Below are positions 10,933-23,100 of a DNA stretch of 64,000 nucleotides, in pieces; position 1 is the first letter of the stretch, and each line of letters opens with the position of its first letter. Location of the stretch: the NCBI GenBank assembly GCA_031761405.1, contig JASEVX010000007.1:43478411-43542410 (forward strand), written 5' to 3'. A program made the translations under genes and the position numbers. The stretch comes from Serripes groenlandicus. Taxonomy: Eukaryota; Mollusca; Bivalvia; Cardiida; Cardiidae. A model generated the notes under the pieces. The model searched no databases, had not been told where the DNA came from, and saw only the letters and a list, made by a program, of their open reading frames with translations.

Positions 10933-12197
10933 TATAGTTTGGCGGAAACTAATAGAATAAATAAGCTGTATAAAAAGTTAAATTTATCGGTAAAATCGTT
11001 ATTATTATTTTGACTGTTTTTCTGACAGATCCATGAAATATTAAAATTTGCGTTATTCTATTACTGACTTTGACCAATGCCTAAGGATTTCTTTTGTTGC
11101 CTTTGATACTGAGGGAAACTAGAAGAGCGCACTGTGGTCACGTATAGCGAAAAATGTGTGTGTTTGTTTTATTTGTGTTGTACGTCGATTCAACATTACT
11201 CCAGTTATATCTCAAAGTACAGTTAGCAATGCTTCATAAATGGCTTACCAATAGGCCTACTAGGCTGGGATATGTGACTAAATCAAGAACTTTTAACAAT
11301 GACATTGTTCGAAGCAGGGACGGATCTTAAATCACGTATGAAAGGTAACGAAAAATATAGGTCAGAAAGAAAAGCATTCGATTAGAATTTAGAGCCTACG
11401 GGCAGCAATGTGATAAACAAACGCTACCAAATCTTATTCTATGCAGACAACATTTTCATAACTTCATCCAACGTGAGGGGATCTGTCAAACACAAGAGAC
11501 GTAAATAGAAATATTTCAACACTGAAGACAAATCCGTCCAAAAATATTTAGATCTAACACGAATGAACGAATTACTGGAAATTATCTCACTCCAAAATAA
11601 TTATAATAGCGTAGAATTTTGTCAGTATCAGGTAGGTCTAAAATTAACGTAAATCATGACATGAGGGAAAAAACTCTTATTACACTAGGTGCAAATTTTT
11701 CAATGCGAATTTTTGAAATTGGTAGATATTGAAGTCTTGAGTGATTTTACATTGAACATTCGGAAAGCTCTGTAGAAAATCAAATTCAGAACACTATGTT
11801 GGAAAAGATGCTATGTTTTCTCTTCTTTCCCAAACTCGTATTTTCAGTTTATCTTTTACATATTTCATTATTTTCTTTAGATGCTTTTCAAATTTGGAGA
11901 TTTATAATTATTTCTATTTAATTATATTCTTTGAAGAAAAGTGTTTCAACCTGACAGACAAGCATATAATAATAAAAAGAATTTTCCTTGAGAGACAATT
12001 GTATTTGAAATATTATTTTGGTGAGTGAATTAGTAGCCTATCCCCAAATTTTACCTGTGTACAGTACCTCAAATCTTAATACACACTGAGACATTTCTAT
12101 TTAGGTCTCTGATATACAGTCATCATTGGGTAAATGTATACTGTGAATTAATTAAATACCAAAGTTAGACATTTTTAGAAATTTAGCATGAGAAGTG
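10933..12197. other. No gene recognised
   Basis: The longest open frames (about 70 codons near 11813-12028) are AT-rich and show no domain. No Gly-rich module exon of the downstream gene is visible here. This stretch could be part of a 5' intron of that gene or intergenic DNA. Confidence 0.45.
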
Positions 12198-12341
12198 TTA
12201 ACCCTTTCCCTCATACGACAATTCTGCAGCAGACGACTTTGAACGTATTTTGTCATAATGTCCATAATTGAATGGATAACCTATATATAAGCCGTCTGCT
12301 GCAGAGGCGTCAGAAATCGTCTATATGAGGGAAAGGGTTAA
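12198..12341 (-). mobile_element. TTAA palindromic MITE, internally deleted
   Basis: Ends TTAACCCTTTCCCTCATACG and TATATGAGGGAAAGGGTTAA are intact. The middle is shortened to 144 bp in total. The B arm (CGACAATTCTGCAGCAG) comes first, so it is inverted relative to the copy at 14598. Confidence 0.88.
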
Positions 12342-12922
12342 TAACCCTTTCCCATCTACAACTAAAGTGCAGCAGACAGCTTTGAAAACGTCAGTGCCAA
12401 AATGTAGAAAATCTCTATAAATGATAGTGTAATTATTGAATAGAGTCGAATATTTTTGTCTCAACAACTGACAAGAGAAATTGTTCATAAGTATTTAATG
12501 ATTTGTCTGTCACAGATGTAGGAAAGTATAAATTTACCACTAACAGAGATATCTTTGTCAGCTTTGAAAATAGCTAAGGAAAAAAAATTCACTTGGAGTT
12601 TTTAATGTTGATACAGGGTTGAAAATATGATTGGAAAAGCAGAAATTGATCTATCAAAATAAGCAGTTTCTTTTTTTCTGATAATGTTTCCAACAGTTTC
12701 TGCTTCAGAGGCATCAAAAGTTTGGCTCTTTCGGGGGTAATTACTGAGAGTCAGAGATAGAAGCTTGCTTCATTAATAACTGTGTAAACTTTTACATCTT
12801 TCCACGATGCTTCTGCAGCAGACGACTTTTGAAAAGATTGTGGAAAAAGGAGAAATTGGTCATGATGAGCAATACTTCAAAATCATCTGCTGCAGATTTG
12901 TTTCATGTGGGAAACGGTTAAA
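12342..12922. repeat. Decayed TTAA MITE copies
   Basis: Family landmarks recur at 12342-12500 (CCCTTTCCCATCTACAAC, GCAGCAGACAGCTTTGAAAAC), around 12600-12730 (GCAGAAATTGATC, GGGGTAAT) and at 12786-12922 (GCAGCAGACGACTTTTGAAAAG ... CATCTGCTGCAGATTTG ... GTGGGAAACGGTTAA). Confidence 0.65.
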
Positions 12923-12998
12923 ACTGTACTGTATGTTGTGCGTGATAAGTCTTCACTGTTTGCACATACGGCAATTAGCTCTCTTTGGCTTACAGGAA

Positions 12999-13253
12999 CC
13001 ACTTTGATGGTGTAGTGGTAGAGCGTCCACCTTGGGTGTTGGTGTTGGAGGTTACAGGTTCGATACCTGTCCTGGCCATACAACATACTTTAAATGGCTA
13101 CCCTCCTTGGCGCTCAGGGTTGTGGGGTTAGCATTACAACTGTCTTACTGGTGTCAGGATAAATTGACCAGTAGTATTGGTAACTCAACCAGGAAGCGCT
13201 GTGATTTAACTGAAAAATTGATGAAAGTGGCGTAAAACACCAAACAATCAATT
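12999..13253 (+). repeat. tRNA-derived SINE, family 1, near full length
   Basis: The head TGATGGTGTAGTGGTAGAGCG (A box) and GGTTCGATACC (B box) is followed by a body with TGGCTACCCTCCTTGGCGCTC and TGGTGTCAGGATAAAT, and a tail AGTGGCGTAAAACACCAAAC. It is not a tRNA gene: no cloverleaf 3' half or discriminator follows. Confidence 0.82.
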
Positions 13254-13357
13254 GCCTGACATTGATTATATTTATCTAGGTTGTTTCTTATGTTCATTCA
13301 GATAAAAACTGTTGCATTAGCTTTAAAAAAGTGAATCCACTTATCATATTACAGTTT

Positions 13358-13580
13358 TTAACCCTTCCCTTTCCCACATACAGACGATTTCAGCAGAAAA
13401 CATTTAAATACTTTGTGGCAAATATGGCAAATAGAGCAATTTCTCTTTTATGCCACAATGTTTTCAAATCTTTTCAAAAGTTATACTTTCATTTATATAC
13501 ATTTTTCTCATTTTTGCTTAGATACATGTATTCACAAAGTCGTCTGCTGCAGATTGTGTTGCATGTGGGAAAAGGTTTAA
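13358..13580. repeat. TTAA MITE, older subfamily
   Basis: Starts TTAACCCTTCCCTTTCCCACATACAG and ends TGCATGTGGGAAAAGGTTTAA. The core AGAGCAATTTCTCTTTTATGCC and GTCGTCTGCTGCAG are retained. Confidence 0.75.
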
Positions 13581-13710
13581 ACAAACAACCACCTGACAAC
13601 TTATTAGTCTGTAAAGCATATCTGAATTGAATTCTGCTCTTCATGCATAGAACAATTTTGATGAAAAAGAACCGAGCTGCCTTCATGGCATTGGTTATTT
13701 TATATTACAG

Positions 13711-14109
13711 GAAGCTATGGAGGCCGCGGTGGCAGTCCAGCAGACCACTTTCTCGACACAGCTTCAGCCACGCCCTACGGCAGTTTCCACACCCCGTCAT
13801 CTGGAGGGAGCGCTGGAGGGGGCTCAGGAGCTGGATTGGGTGGTGGTTCCTTTTCCATTGTAGCAACAACAGCAAATATTGAAGGAATACTGTCAGCAAA
13901 TGGGGAAGATGCTGACACATCAGGGGCAGGAGGTGGCAGTGGAGGTGGTATATATGTAGATGTTGGAAGCCTGGAAGGAAATGGCGTCATAATTGCTCGT
14001 GGTGGCCGTGGTAATGGAGACGGAGGTGGAGGGAGCGGTGGTAGAATAGCGATTAATTACACTTCAAGCTTGTTCACAGGCCGGTTGATTGCTGACGGGG
14101 GATATGGAG
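13711..14109 (+). CDS. Giant protein exon 1 (Gly-rich half, module 1)
   Basis: Acceptor TATTACAG, phase 1 in and phase 1 out. It encodes a complete Gly-rich half: SGGSAGGGSGAG, ILSANGEDADTSG, GGGSGGGIYVD, VIIARGGRG, GGGGSGGRIAINY, LIADGGYGG. The donor is GAG|GCAAGT, a GC-AG intron; no GT donor nearby keeps the phase. Not the first exon of the gene, because it begins inside a module. Confidence 0.9.
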
Positions 14110-17100
14110 GCAAGTATGATTTTTATCCCTTTCCCACATACATTAGTCTGCAGTAGATGACTCTGATAAAGTTGTGGCAAAAGGAGAAATTGCTCCTTTT
14201 GCAATGATGTTTTCAAAAGTTGTCTGCTGTAAAGGCGTTCGCAATCATTTATATGTGGGAAAGGGTTAAACAGCCCCATACCCTGCAAAAGGAAGTATTT
14301 TTTGTTTTGGGGGTCAGTTTCTTTTGGTGGGAGGGGTTATCCTGGTAAACTGGTTTGTCTGTCTGTCTGTCTGTCTGTGTGACTGTCTGTTCATAAACAA
14401 AATGGTTACAATTCATCTTTTAATCTTGGATGATGATACTACATGTGGCTTAGACTCAGTTAAATCCCTCAAGTTTTTGTGAACAGTGAATGAATCGTAT
14501 AAGGTTCCTATTAAACGGTCAAACATGAAGGTCACAGTTTACTTCTATTGCTCTGAGTGTCTGTGTGTGATTGTAAAATTCTAGTTTAACCAATAAGTTA
14601 ACCCTTTCCCTCATATAGACGCTTTCTGACGCCTCTGCAGCAGACGGCTTTTTGAAAACATTGTGACAAAAGAAGAAATTGCACAAAACGTGCAATTTCT
14701 CCTTTTGACACAATGTTTTTACACTTTTTGTCATAGGTTATCCATTCAATTATGGAGATTTTCTATGTTTTGACAAAATACGTTCAAAGTCGTCTGCTGC
14801 AGAATTGTCATATGAGGGAAAGGGTTAAGCTTCATACTTCGGTTTAACCCTTTTCCACATACGACACATCTGCAGACGACTGAAAATATCTAGGCAAAAC
14901 TATATTAAAACATCTCAATAAATGAAACTATAATAATTGAAAAGAGTTGAAAACATTCTAGCAAATGGAGAAATTGCTCTTTTCAGCAATTTCTTCTTTT
15001 GTCACAATTTTTTCAAAAGTTGTCTGCTTTAGAGTCATCAGAAAACACCTATTTGTGGGAGAAGGTTAATTTCTTCTTTTCTCACAAGGTTTTCAAAAGG
15101 TAGCTCCTGCAGAGGCATCAGAAAGCATTATTCTGTATGTGTCTGAAAGGTTAATCTCAATGTAAAGTTGAATATGGATAAATTGTTCACACTGACATGG
15201 TCAGATTGTCTTCTTTTAAGCTCAATAAACAAGTTAAAGATTGATTGGTTAAGGTCAGAAATTTACTCATACATGTACATGTATGTCTTTGCATAATGTA
15301 TAACACATGACATAAAAAATTAATTTCAGGTGAGACAGAACTATTATTGCAAATGACCACAATGTCAGCCAGTTCTTACCACTCCTCATCCTACACACCT
15401 GACTACGGACGTCTTGGAACCAACTCTAACGGCTGGCGACCAAGCACAAACAGCGCAGCGCAATACGTTCAGGGATCCCTTTCTAGTGGGTTCTATCTTA
15501 CCAAGATGGACATCAAGTCGGGCAGCGGAGGATATGTGACCACATTTAACGTCGAGTATCTGGATGAATCCGGCTCTACCTGGGTAATGTATTGTGGCAG
15601 AAGAAGGAAACAATTAAACATTTTAAATTCTTTCCCAAACATACAATAATACTACAGCAGAAGATTTTGAAAACATCTTGGCCAAAATATGCAAAATCTC
15701 TCAAAATGAAGTGTAATTATTGAATAGGGTTTCAAATCCTTTTGTCACAATATTTCAAAAGTCGTCCGCTGCAGAGGCATTAACAAGCATCTGTATTTTG
15801 GAAAGACTTAAATATCATCCTTAAATGATAAAGTAGCACACTCTTTGATGTCTAAACAATTTTGATACTGTTAAAAGTTATAGTATTCTTCAACTTCAAA
15901 TAAATTTGAGCTGCATCAGGTGAAAATGGTCCTAGCTTGTTGCATCTCAGAAAAATGACATGTGCCTTCACCGCTTTGGTGGTGTATTGGCAGAGCGTCC
16001 GCTTCTGGTGCGGAAGGTAGCGGGTTGGATCCCCATCCAGTTCATACAAAATACTTCAAAAATGGTAGTGATGGCTGCCCTCCTAGGCGCTCAGGGTTCC
16101 GGGGTTTGTACCCAGGAAGTACTGTGATGTAACTGAAAAAATGTTAAAAGCGGCGTAAAACGCCAAACAATCAATTATTATTTTCTATCGAAATAAGTCA
16201 TAAATGTTACTTGAAAAACTAGAAGAAAATAAAGAATTGCATCCCAATTTGTTTCACTTACAATAACCCCTTTTTGTTAATGCCAAAATGGAAATGGAGT
16301 AACAACCCTTGTATATCAGTCTTGACCTTTTTGGTTAGGTTATTAAAGCTTGCTTTTGAACAGCAGACAACTTTGAAAACACGGGGAAAAATATCAAAAA
16401 CTTCTCAATGAAAGTTAAATTATTGAATAAAGTTGAAAGAAATGTTTCCAAAGTATCCCTCTACCGAGTTCCTTTGATGAAAAAAACCATGACTGATAGA
16501 AAGTTGTATCATTTTTACTTCATGCCTATGGTGAACACTTTCAAAATCTTTGCCTCAACACAAATCTGTCCCATTTTCAAATTTCTAATGAACTGTTCCA
16601 ATAGCGACTCTTTTGCCTAATGGCAGTGGTGCGATATTGTTGATTGTTCTCGCTTTTTTGAAGTGGAACTCTGCGAAAAATGTTGAAAGTTAGAAAGACC
16701 TAAGACAATATTCTATGTTATCAATTGTAGATTGACATCGGAGACACAAATTTTGAATTTGCGGGGAACACTGGCTCTGATCAGACAGCGACTATCAGCT
16801 TTCCATGGCCTGTTTACACATCTGCCGTAAGAATCTACCCACAGTCCTGGTCGTCAAATATTGAAATGTCGTTTCAAGTCTATGGATATGGCAGAGGTTT
16901 GTGTTATATATATAACATTATAAGTGCCATGCCACAGAAAGAGCTTTGGATTAACCCTTTCCCACATACAGCAAATCTGAAGCAGATTGCTTAGAGACGA
17001 CCTAGGCGAAAATATTAAAAATCTTCATAAATGAAAGTATAATTATTAAAAATACAGTTGAAATCATTGTGAAAAAAAGGAGAAATTGCTCAACTTGAAA

Positions 17101-20100
17101 AATTTCTACTTTTGCCACAGAATGCATCTCTATGTGGGAAAGGGTTAACTGTTTACCAGATGTCATTTTGTTAGAATGGTTTACTCTGATAATGCCCATA
17201 TGGAAATAGAAAATTACACTTTTAAAGTTGCTACAGAATTGTAAACATCATGTGTAACAAAGAGAAATAGCTCATTTTGAGTTATTTCTTTTCTTTCCCA
17301 CAAAGTTTCCCAGAACCGCCATTCATTTCATGATGAGCAAATTCTCATTCTGTCACATTTATTTCAATTCAAAAAATGTTTCTTTCATATAAATACAGAG
17401 TTTCAATATTTTTTAATAAATGTTTTCAAAGTTATTTGCTGCAGATTTGTTGTATGTAGTATTTTTTATTAACCCTTTACCTCATACGAATGTTCTGCAG
17501 CAGACGACTTTGAACGTATTTTGTCAAAAGATAGAAAATCTCCATAATTGAATTATTACCTATGACAAAAAGTGGAAAACATTGTGGCAAAAGGAGAAAT
17601 TGTCACTATGTTTTCAAAAAGCTGTCTGCTGCAGAGGCGTCAGAAAGCGTCTATATGAGGGAAAGGGTTTATAGGATTCTTTATTTTTTTGAAAACAACC
17701 CTTTCCCAGATACAGATTGCTCAATTTCTCCTTTTGCCACAATGTTCTCAACTTTATTCTATTATTGTTCTTTCATTTATAGAGTTTGCCAAATTCTGCA
17801 TCTTACTTTTATTAAAGTCGTCTGCTGCAGATTTGTTGTATGTGGAAAGTGTTTATCTGTATACTTAACCCTTTCCCTCATATAGACGCTTACTGACGCC
17901 TCTGCAGCAGACGGCCTTTTGAAAACATAGTGACATGTCATGTGCTGCAGAAATGTTGTATGAGGGAAAGGGTTAAGAGCCCTATGCTTTGAAAGCAAGT
18001 TAAGAAAAAATGAAAGTGATTAATTTACACTTTGAGCAATTTCTCATTTTCCCAAAATGTTTTTAAAAACTCGTCTGCAGTTCTGCATGAGAAGTGATGT
18101 CAAGAGGATTCTGTATGAAGTTAATGTCAAATTATTATTTTACAGATTCAACCCATACAATGGAAGGCATATGTACAGAAGCAGCAGCAGGTAATTAGAC
18201 ATTTACAGAAAAATCTTTTGACACCACAGCTACCTCACATGATCCAGGGGTTGTGAGTTCTAGCTCTAGCTGACGGCCAACATTATTTCTGGCGCTTGAC
18301 AAATGTCGCTGTGACAAGCGTCATTCTTATTTATGAACAACAGAATTTCAAACATGGAAGATTAAACCTTTAATTCCCACATACAGACGTCTGTAGCAGA
18401 TGACTTTTGAAAACAGCATTTTCTCCTTTTGCCTCAATGTTTTCAACTTTTTTCAGTAATTTAACCTTCATTTATAGAAATTGTCCTTGCTTTTGACTTA
18501 ATGTTTTTTAAAGTTGTTTTCTTGAGAAAGGGTTGAGGCACAGGCAGCAGATCAGGATTTGATTATTTCAATCTTTTTCAATAATAATTTATAGAGATTT
18601 TCCATATTTTTGTGTGGATGTTTATAAAGTTTTCTGCTGGAGATTTGTTGTATGTGGTAAAGTGTTTGGTAATGGTACCAAATGTCTGTCTCCATCTGCC
18701 TGCCTTTCTCAAATGGTGGATTCAGAGAGTGAAATGTATTGAGACCATGATTATTTCATGGGGCAGAAACACCTGAACTTTTAAATATACAGCCTCAGTG
18801 ATGTAGTGATAGAGCATCCTCCTCAGGTGCGGGAGGTCACAGGTTCCAGCCCCAACCAGGTCATATACTTAAAAATGATAGTAATGACTGGCGTCTTTAG
18901 CGCCCAGGGTTGCAGGGTTAGCATTACGACTGACTGGCTGGTGTCAGGATAAATGGATAAATGGACCAGTAGTGCTGGTAACTTACCCCAGAAACGCTCT
19001 GATATAACTGAAACTTTGTTGAAAGTGGCGTAAAACACCAATTTATCAATCAACCTATATATATGGGTGTCATAAAAAGCAAAATACTCTCTATTTAGAC
19101 AACTTGGTGTAACAATTTGATATGCATTATGGGTAAATGTTAGTTATAAACAATTTTGATAATGGTGGCAATCTTGAGTATAAAACACATACATATTAGA
19201 CTAAAAGTGTTTTAAGTGATATTAGTGAGAAGTCTGCATGCTCCTCTTCCCAATTTGTTTTGATAAAGTTGACATTTCACCTATGATTTGTCCACACTAT
19301 TTATGTTCATGTTTTGATAATGCAAGCAAATGCAAATTTCATCTATTCTAATCGAAATGAAAAAACACCGTTTCATTTTACATGTGCAACCAAAGTGCAG
19401 CAGACAATTTGGAACAATCCAAAATATGGAAACTCTCTATTAATGAATGCATAACTATCAAATAGAGTTGAAAACATTATGGCAAAAAGAAAAAATGCTC
19501 ATCATGTCTGGACAAAAGTATTGAAAATAATTAATAATAAATGAAGTTGAAATAATTGAATAAGAATTGAAAACATTGTGGTTAAAGGAGAAATTACTAA
19601 TAACAACTTCTCCTTTTGCCACAATGTTTACAAAGGTCATAATATGCTGCAATTGCGTCAAAATTGATCTGTATGTTGGAAAGGTTTAAACAAGCAACCT
19701 ACATTATCTACAAATAAAGGAAATATAAGGAAGCAATACAGGTAAAGAAGTATGAAGTCCTTATTTAAGGAGTAGTGTAGTTGGGACAAACAAATACCAT
19801 GATACTGTTGATTGGCGACGCGTTAAGATTTTTTGTTGCTTTTTTGCCTACTTATACGTATTTTGTCCTCACTAGTATGATTCCAAAAATAGCTGGAAAA
19901 GGATAGTTTTGTTGAGCAATGGATATGTGATTGTCATATTACCCCTTTGTCTGAAACCAATGGGCCTAGAATAATGATAAACGTTTTTGTACAGCAATAA
20001 AAGATGTTTAATTACCTGAAAATATCTCTTGAAAAACATGTCCAATTATTGATAATTTGAACACCATGTGAGACCATTGAATTGTTGCCAGAAAATGACA

Positions 20101-23100
20101 CATGAAGTTGTTAGCCTGCTATAAAAGTTAGTCTTCATGAAAGGATGGGTACTACAATTACTGATGTTGTTCCTCTATAATTTAAGGTTAGGGATGAAAT
20201 ATTGTTGTCTATTGTTCGTGAGTTTTGTCCATCTACAATTTTAGGTGAATTGATGAAATATTGTTTTCTTTTGTTTGTGAGTTTTGTTCGCTTAAATGGA
20301 TAAACTCTCATACAGTATTGCAAGCACATTAGAAGTATGTGGTGCTTGAATTTGTTCAAATAGGAGTAAGGGTATTGCAATGGAGTGCCCAAAAAGACAT
20401 ATAATTAACCCTTTCCCTCATACGACAAATCTGCAGCAGACGACTTTGAACGTATTTTGTCAAAACATAGAAAATCTCCATAATTGAATGGATAACCTAC
20501 AACAAAAAGTGGAAAACATTGTGGCAAAAGGAGAAATTGCACGTTCTGTGCAATTTCTTCTTTTGTCACTATGTTTTCAAAAAGCTGTCTGTTGCAGAGG
20601 CGTCAGAAAGTGTCTATATGAGGGAAAGGGTTAACACAACTGCACAATTAGCTTGTGAAAGCCATTTATCTGTTTCCTGTTACAATTAAGACCATGGTAT
20701 TCTTCAGGATATATAGTCTTCCACATGATTGCCTCTTGGTGATTTCATATGCACAATCTTTTATAACTAGAACATTCCAGTTTGATTATTATGGACAATA
20801 ATTATCATGAACATAGTTACAAATGATTCTTTGTTTGAAAGACAGCCAATACCTGTAATTAGTCTTTATTATTATATAGTCCAAAAACTAAAGGCTCCTT
20901 TAGGGTTTTTTTTTTTTTTTTTTTTTTTTAAGTTATCTGTTCTGAAAAACATTTGAGTATTAAGATTAGAATATATAAAAAACTGAGAGTACAATTTTGA
21001 TTCAGCATTGAAAATATTGACAGAAAAGGAATAATTTTGTTTTCTGCTAAATTTTCTTCAGTATCCGTATTAAGAAAAACTGTCCGATGTAGATCAGAGG
21101 CATCACAAGTCATCTTTATGATAGATAGGGTTGACCCTTCCTTTCATACAGACACGTTTTGAAGCCTCTGCATCAGACGACTCTTGAAAACATTGTAACA
21201 AAAGGAGAAATAGCTCACAATGATCAGTTTCTTCTTTTGCCACTATGTTTTAAACTCTATTTAATAATAACACTTTCATAAAGAGACTTTTTTAGATATT
21301 TTTAACTAATTATTTTCCAAGTCACCTGCTGCAGATTTGTTGTATGTGAGAAAAGGTTAAGCATTTTTGTCATTGAAAAAGAAGTTTACTTTAGGTCACA
21401 TAGAAGTAGATTTAGTTATGCGTCAGACATTAAGAAATAAAACAGACCTTGATGTGTAAAATCTTTATTGTAGTTCAAAAGAATTCATTGTTGTGAAAGA
21501 ATACCAACTTTTGCATGCATGTAGCTTGCCATGGTAGGATGTGACTTGTGAATAATTTTACCATCTTCTGTCTGTCATGCTTTTACTTTGTCATAGTTAA
21601 TATTGTTATTGAAGGAGATATAAGTGTTCCTTGACAGGAATTTTCCTCTGGAGGTACTCTTTCAGAATTGTTTTAGAAATGAATTTCATGCCAAATTTTG
21701 ATTACCATGGCAATGGTAAAGATACAATTTTTTTTTTAATGACATCTCCTAAACCACTTGGCCAATCTTGACCAAACTTCACAGGAATGTTCCTATAGTT
21801 TTATAATGCAAAATGCAAGATAATTGTTGCCATGGAAAAGGAAAAGATAAACTTACAAATCTTCTTGTCCAAAAATACAGGCGCGATATTAAAATTAATT
21901 TCAGCACAAATGTTCCTTGGGTGATCCTCTGCAAATTATTATGATATCTTGAAAAACATGGGAGCCAGGTTTCGGTGCTTGCTTTTGCTATGTGGTAAAA
22001 AGTTAAAACAAAGTTGTGTCACATGTACTGCTGTGACGAAGTACACCAACAGGTTGTAACCAATACGAGCTGCCTGGCACTGTATAATTATTTCATACGA
22101 CGCTATATGTCGGGTACACACTGTATTAGCCTGAAACCTTTAATCCTTTCCCTCATATAGACGCTATCTGACAAAACGTGCAATTTCTCCTTTTGCCACA
22201 ATGTTTTCCACTTTTTGTCATAGGTTATCCATTCAATTATGGAGATTTTCTATGTTTTGACAAATTACGTTCAAAGTCGTCTGCTGCAGAATTGTCGTAT
22301 GAGGGAAAGGGTTAATGGGACTGAACAGCTTATATAGCAATACCCTACGTGATCTATTAATCAATGTTTTCGGACTATATATCGCTGTGCAGCTATATTA
22401 TCAACAATTTAATGAGCATCTGAGTGATTTATTTTCTTGCATATTTCAAAGCGGTCTGTACTCAAAATACTGGAAATGCATATAAAACTGTTATTGCAAT
22501 AAAAAAACTATCTATCCAGAAATCGTATCCAAGTACTTACATGATGTCTCTCGGAAAAAGTGATATTATTAACAGATTTAATTTGTAAATAGCGATCTTG
22601 GTTTGAAGACAATTTCTATGAAATAGAATGACCTAAAAGGAAAGTAACGGAAATACCCGTTTCATGACAGTTGCCACAAATTTTACTTGAGTGACCATCT
22701 ACCAAGATTGTTCAATTATTTTGAGCTGTATAAATACTTGAGGAATCTGCTTGTTCAAAATTAAAAGCCAAATTTGAAAATAATTTGACACAAATGGCCC
22801 TCTACCAAGAATGTTCAAATTATTCCGATTCAATGAAAAACATGACCACCAGAAAGCGGGGTGGGTTTTCTTTATGAGCTTATAGTAAAACTTCTTGAAG
22901 AACAGTTCTGGTCCGAATTGAAAATAATTTGGCACAATCTTGAATGACCCTCTTCCAGGATTGTTCAAATTAAACAATTCTGTAACAAAGTCAGTTTTCA
23001 TGGAAAAACATTGAACCATTCTCAGTTTTCGTGTGACATATTTAATTGAACGCAGTACAGGTGTTTTTGGGAGACCAAAACTAGAATATTGGTCAATTGC

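Larger units (their letters stand above)
15330..16896 (+). other. F5/8 type C (discoidin) domain inserted in module 1
   Basis: Exons 2 and 3 joined give the family pattern: an opening SAS-SY, a W near residue 45, QYVQGSLSSGFYLTKMDIK in place of QWLQVDLG...V..I..QG, VTTFNVEYLDESGSTW, then FEFAGNTGSDQTATISF and AVRIYPQSWSSNIEMSFQVYG. It sits between GGYGG (exon 1) and ESGGPGT (exon 5), exactly where other modules have only a short YGG-to-GGPGT loop, and it is bracketed by phase 1 introns. These domains usually bind glycans or lipids; the ligand here is unknown. Confidence 0.85.
16897..18145 (+). other. Intron 3: four TTAA MITEs
   Basis: Older full copy at 16951-17148 (TTAACCCTTTCCCACATACA to TATGTGGGAAAGGGTTAA). 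Young copies at 17469-17671 and 17865-17976 are separated by an older partial copy at about 17700-17856. A further scrap lies near 18030-18100. Confidence 0.8.

Noticed and set aside
4340..10950. A TA or other 2-bp target duplication at the transposon ends
   Set aside because: The bases next to the TIRs do not match in any register tried (CCA/TAT, AG/CT), so no duplication is claimed.
11813..12028. 71-codon frame rich in Phe and Ile
   Set aside because: AT-rich chance frame without homology or neighbouring exon signals.
12999..13090. Possible tRNA genes at the SINE heads (also 15971, 18791, 29493, 7755)
   Set aside because: They have A and B boxes but no complete acceptor and T-stem pairing, and each continues into the same SINE body and tail.
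13705..13990. Proline-rich minus-strand frames opposite exon 1
   Set aside because: GGN codons of the Gly-rich coding strand read as NCC (Pro, Ser and others) on the other strand; these are shadows. The same applies to 61820-62140.
13711..14109. Gly-rich halves as collagen, silk or bacterial PE-PGRS protein
   Set aside because: There is no Gly-X-Y triplet or poly-Ala pattern; Gly blocks alternate with defined hydrophobic strands in an animal multi-exon gene.
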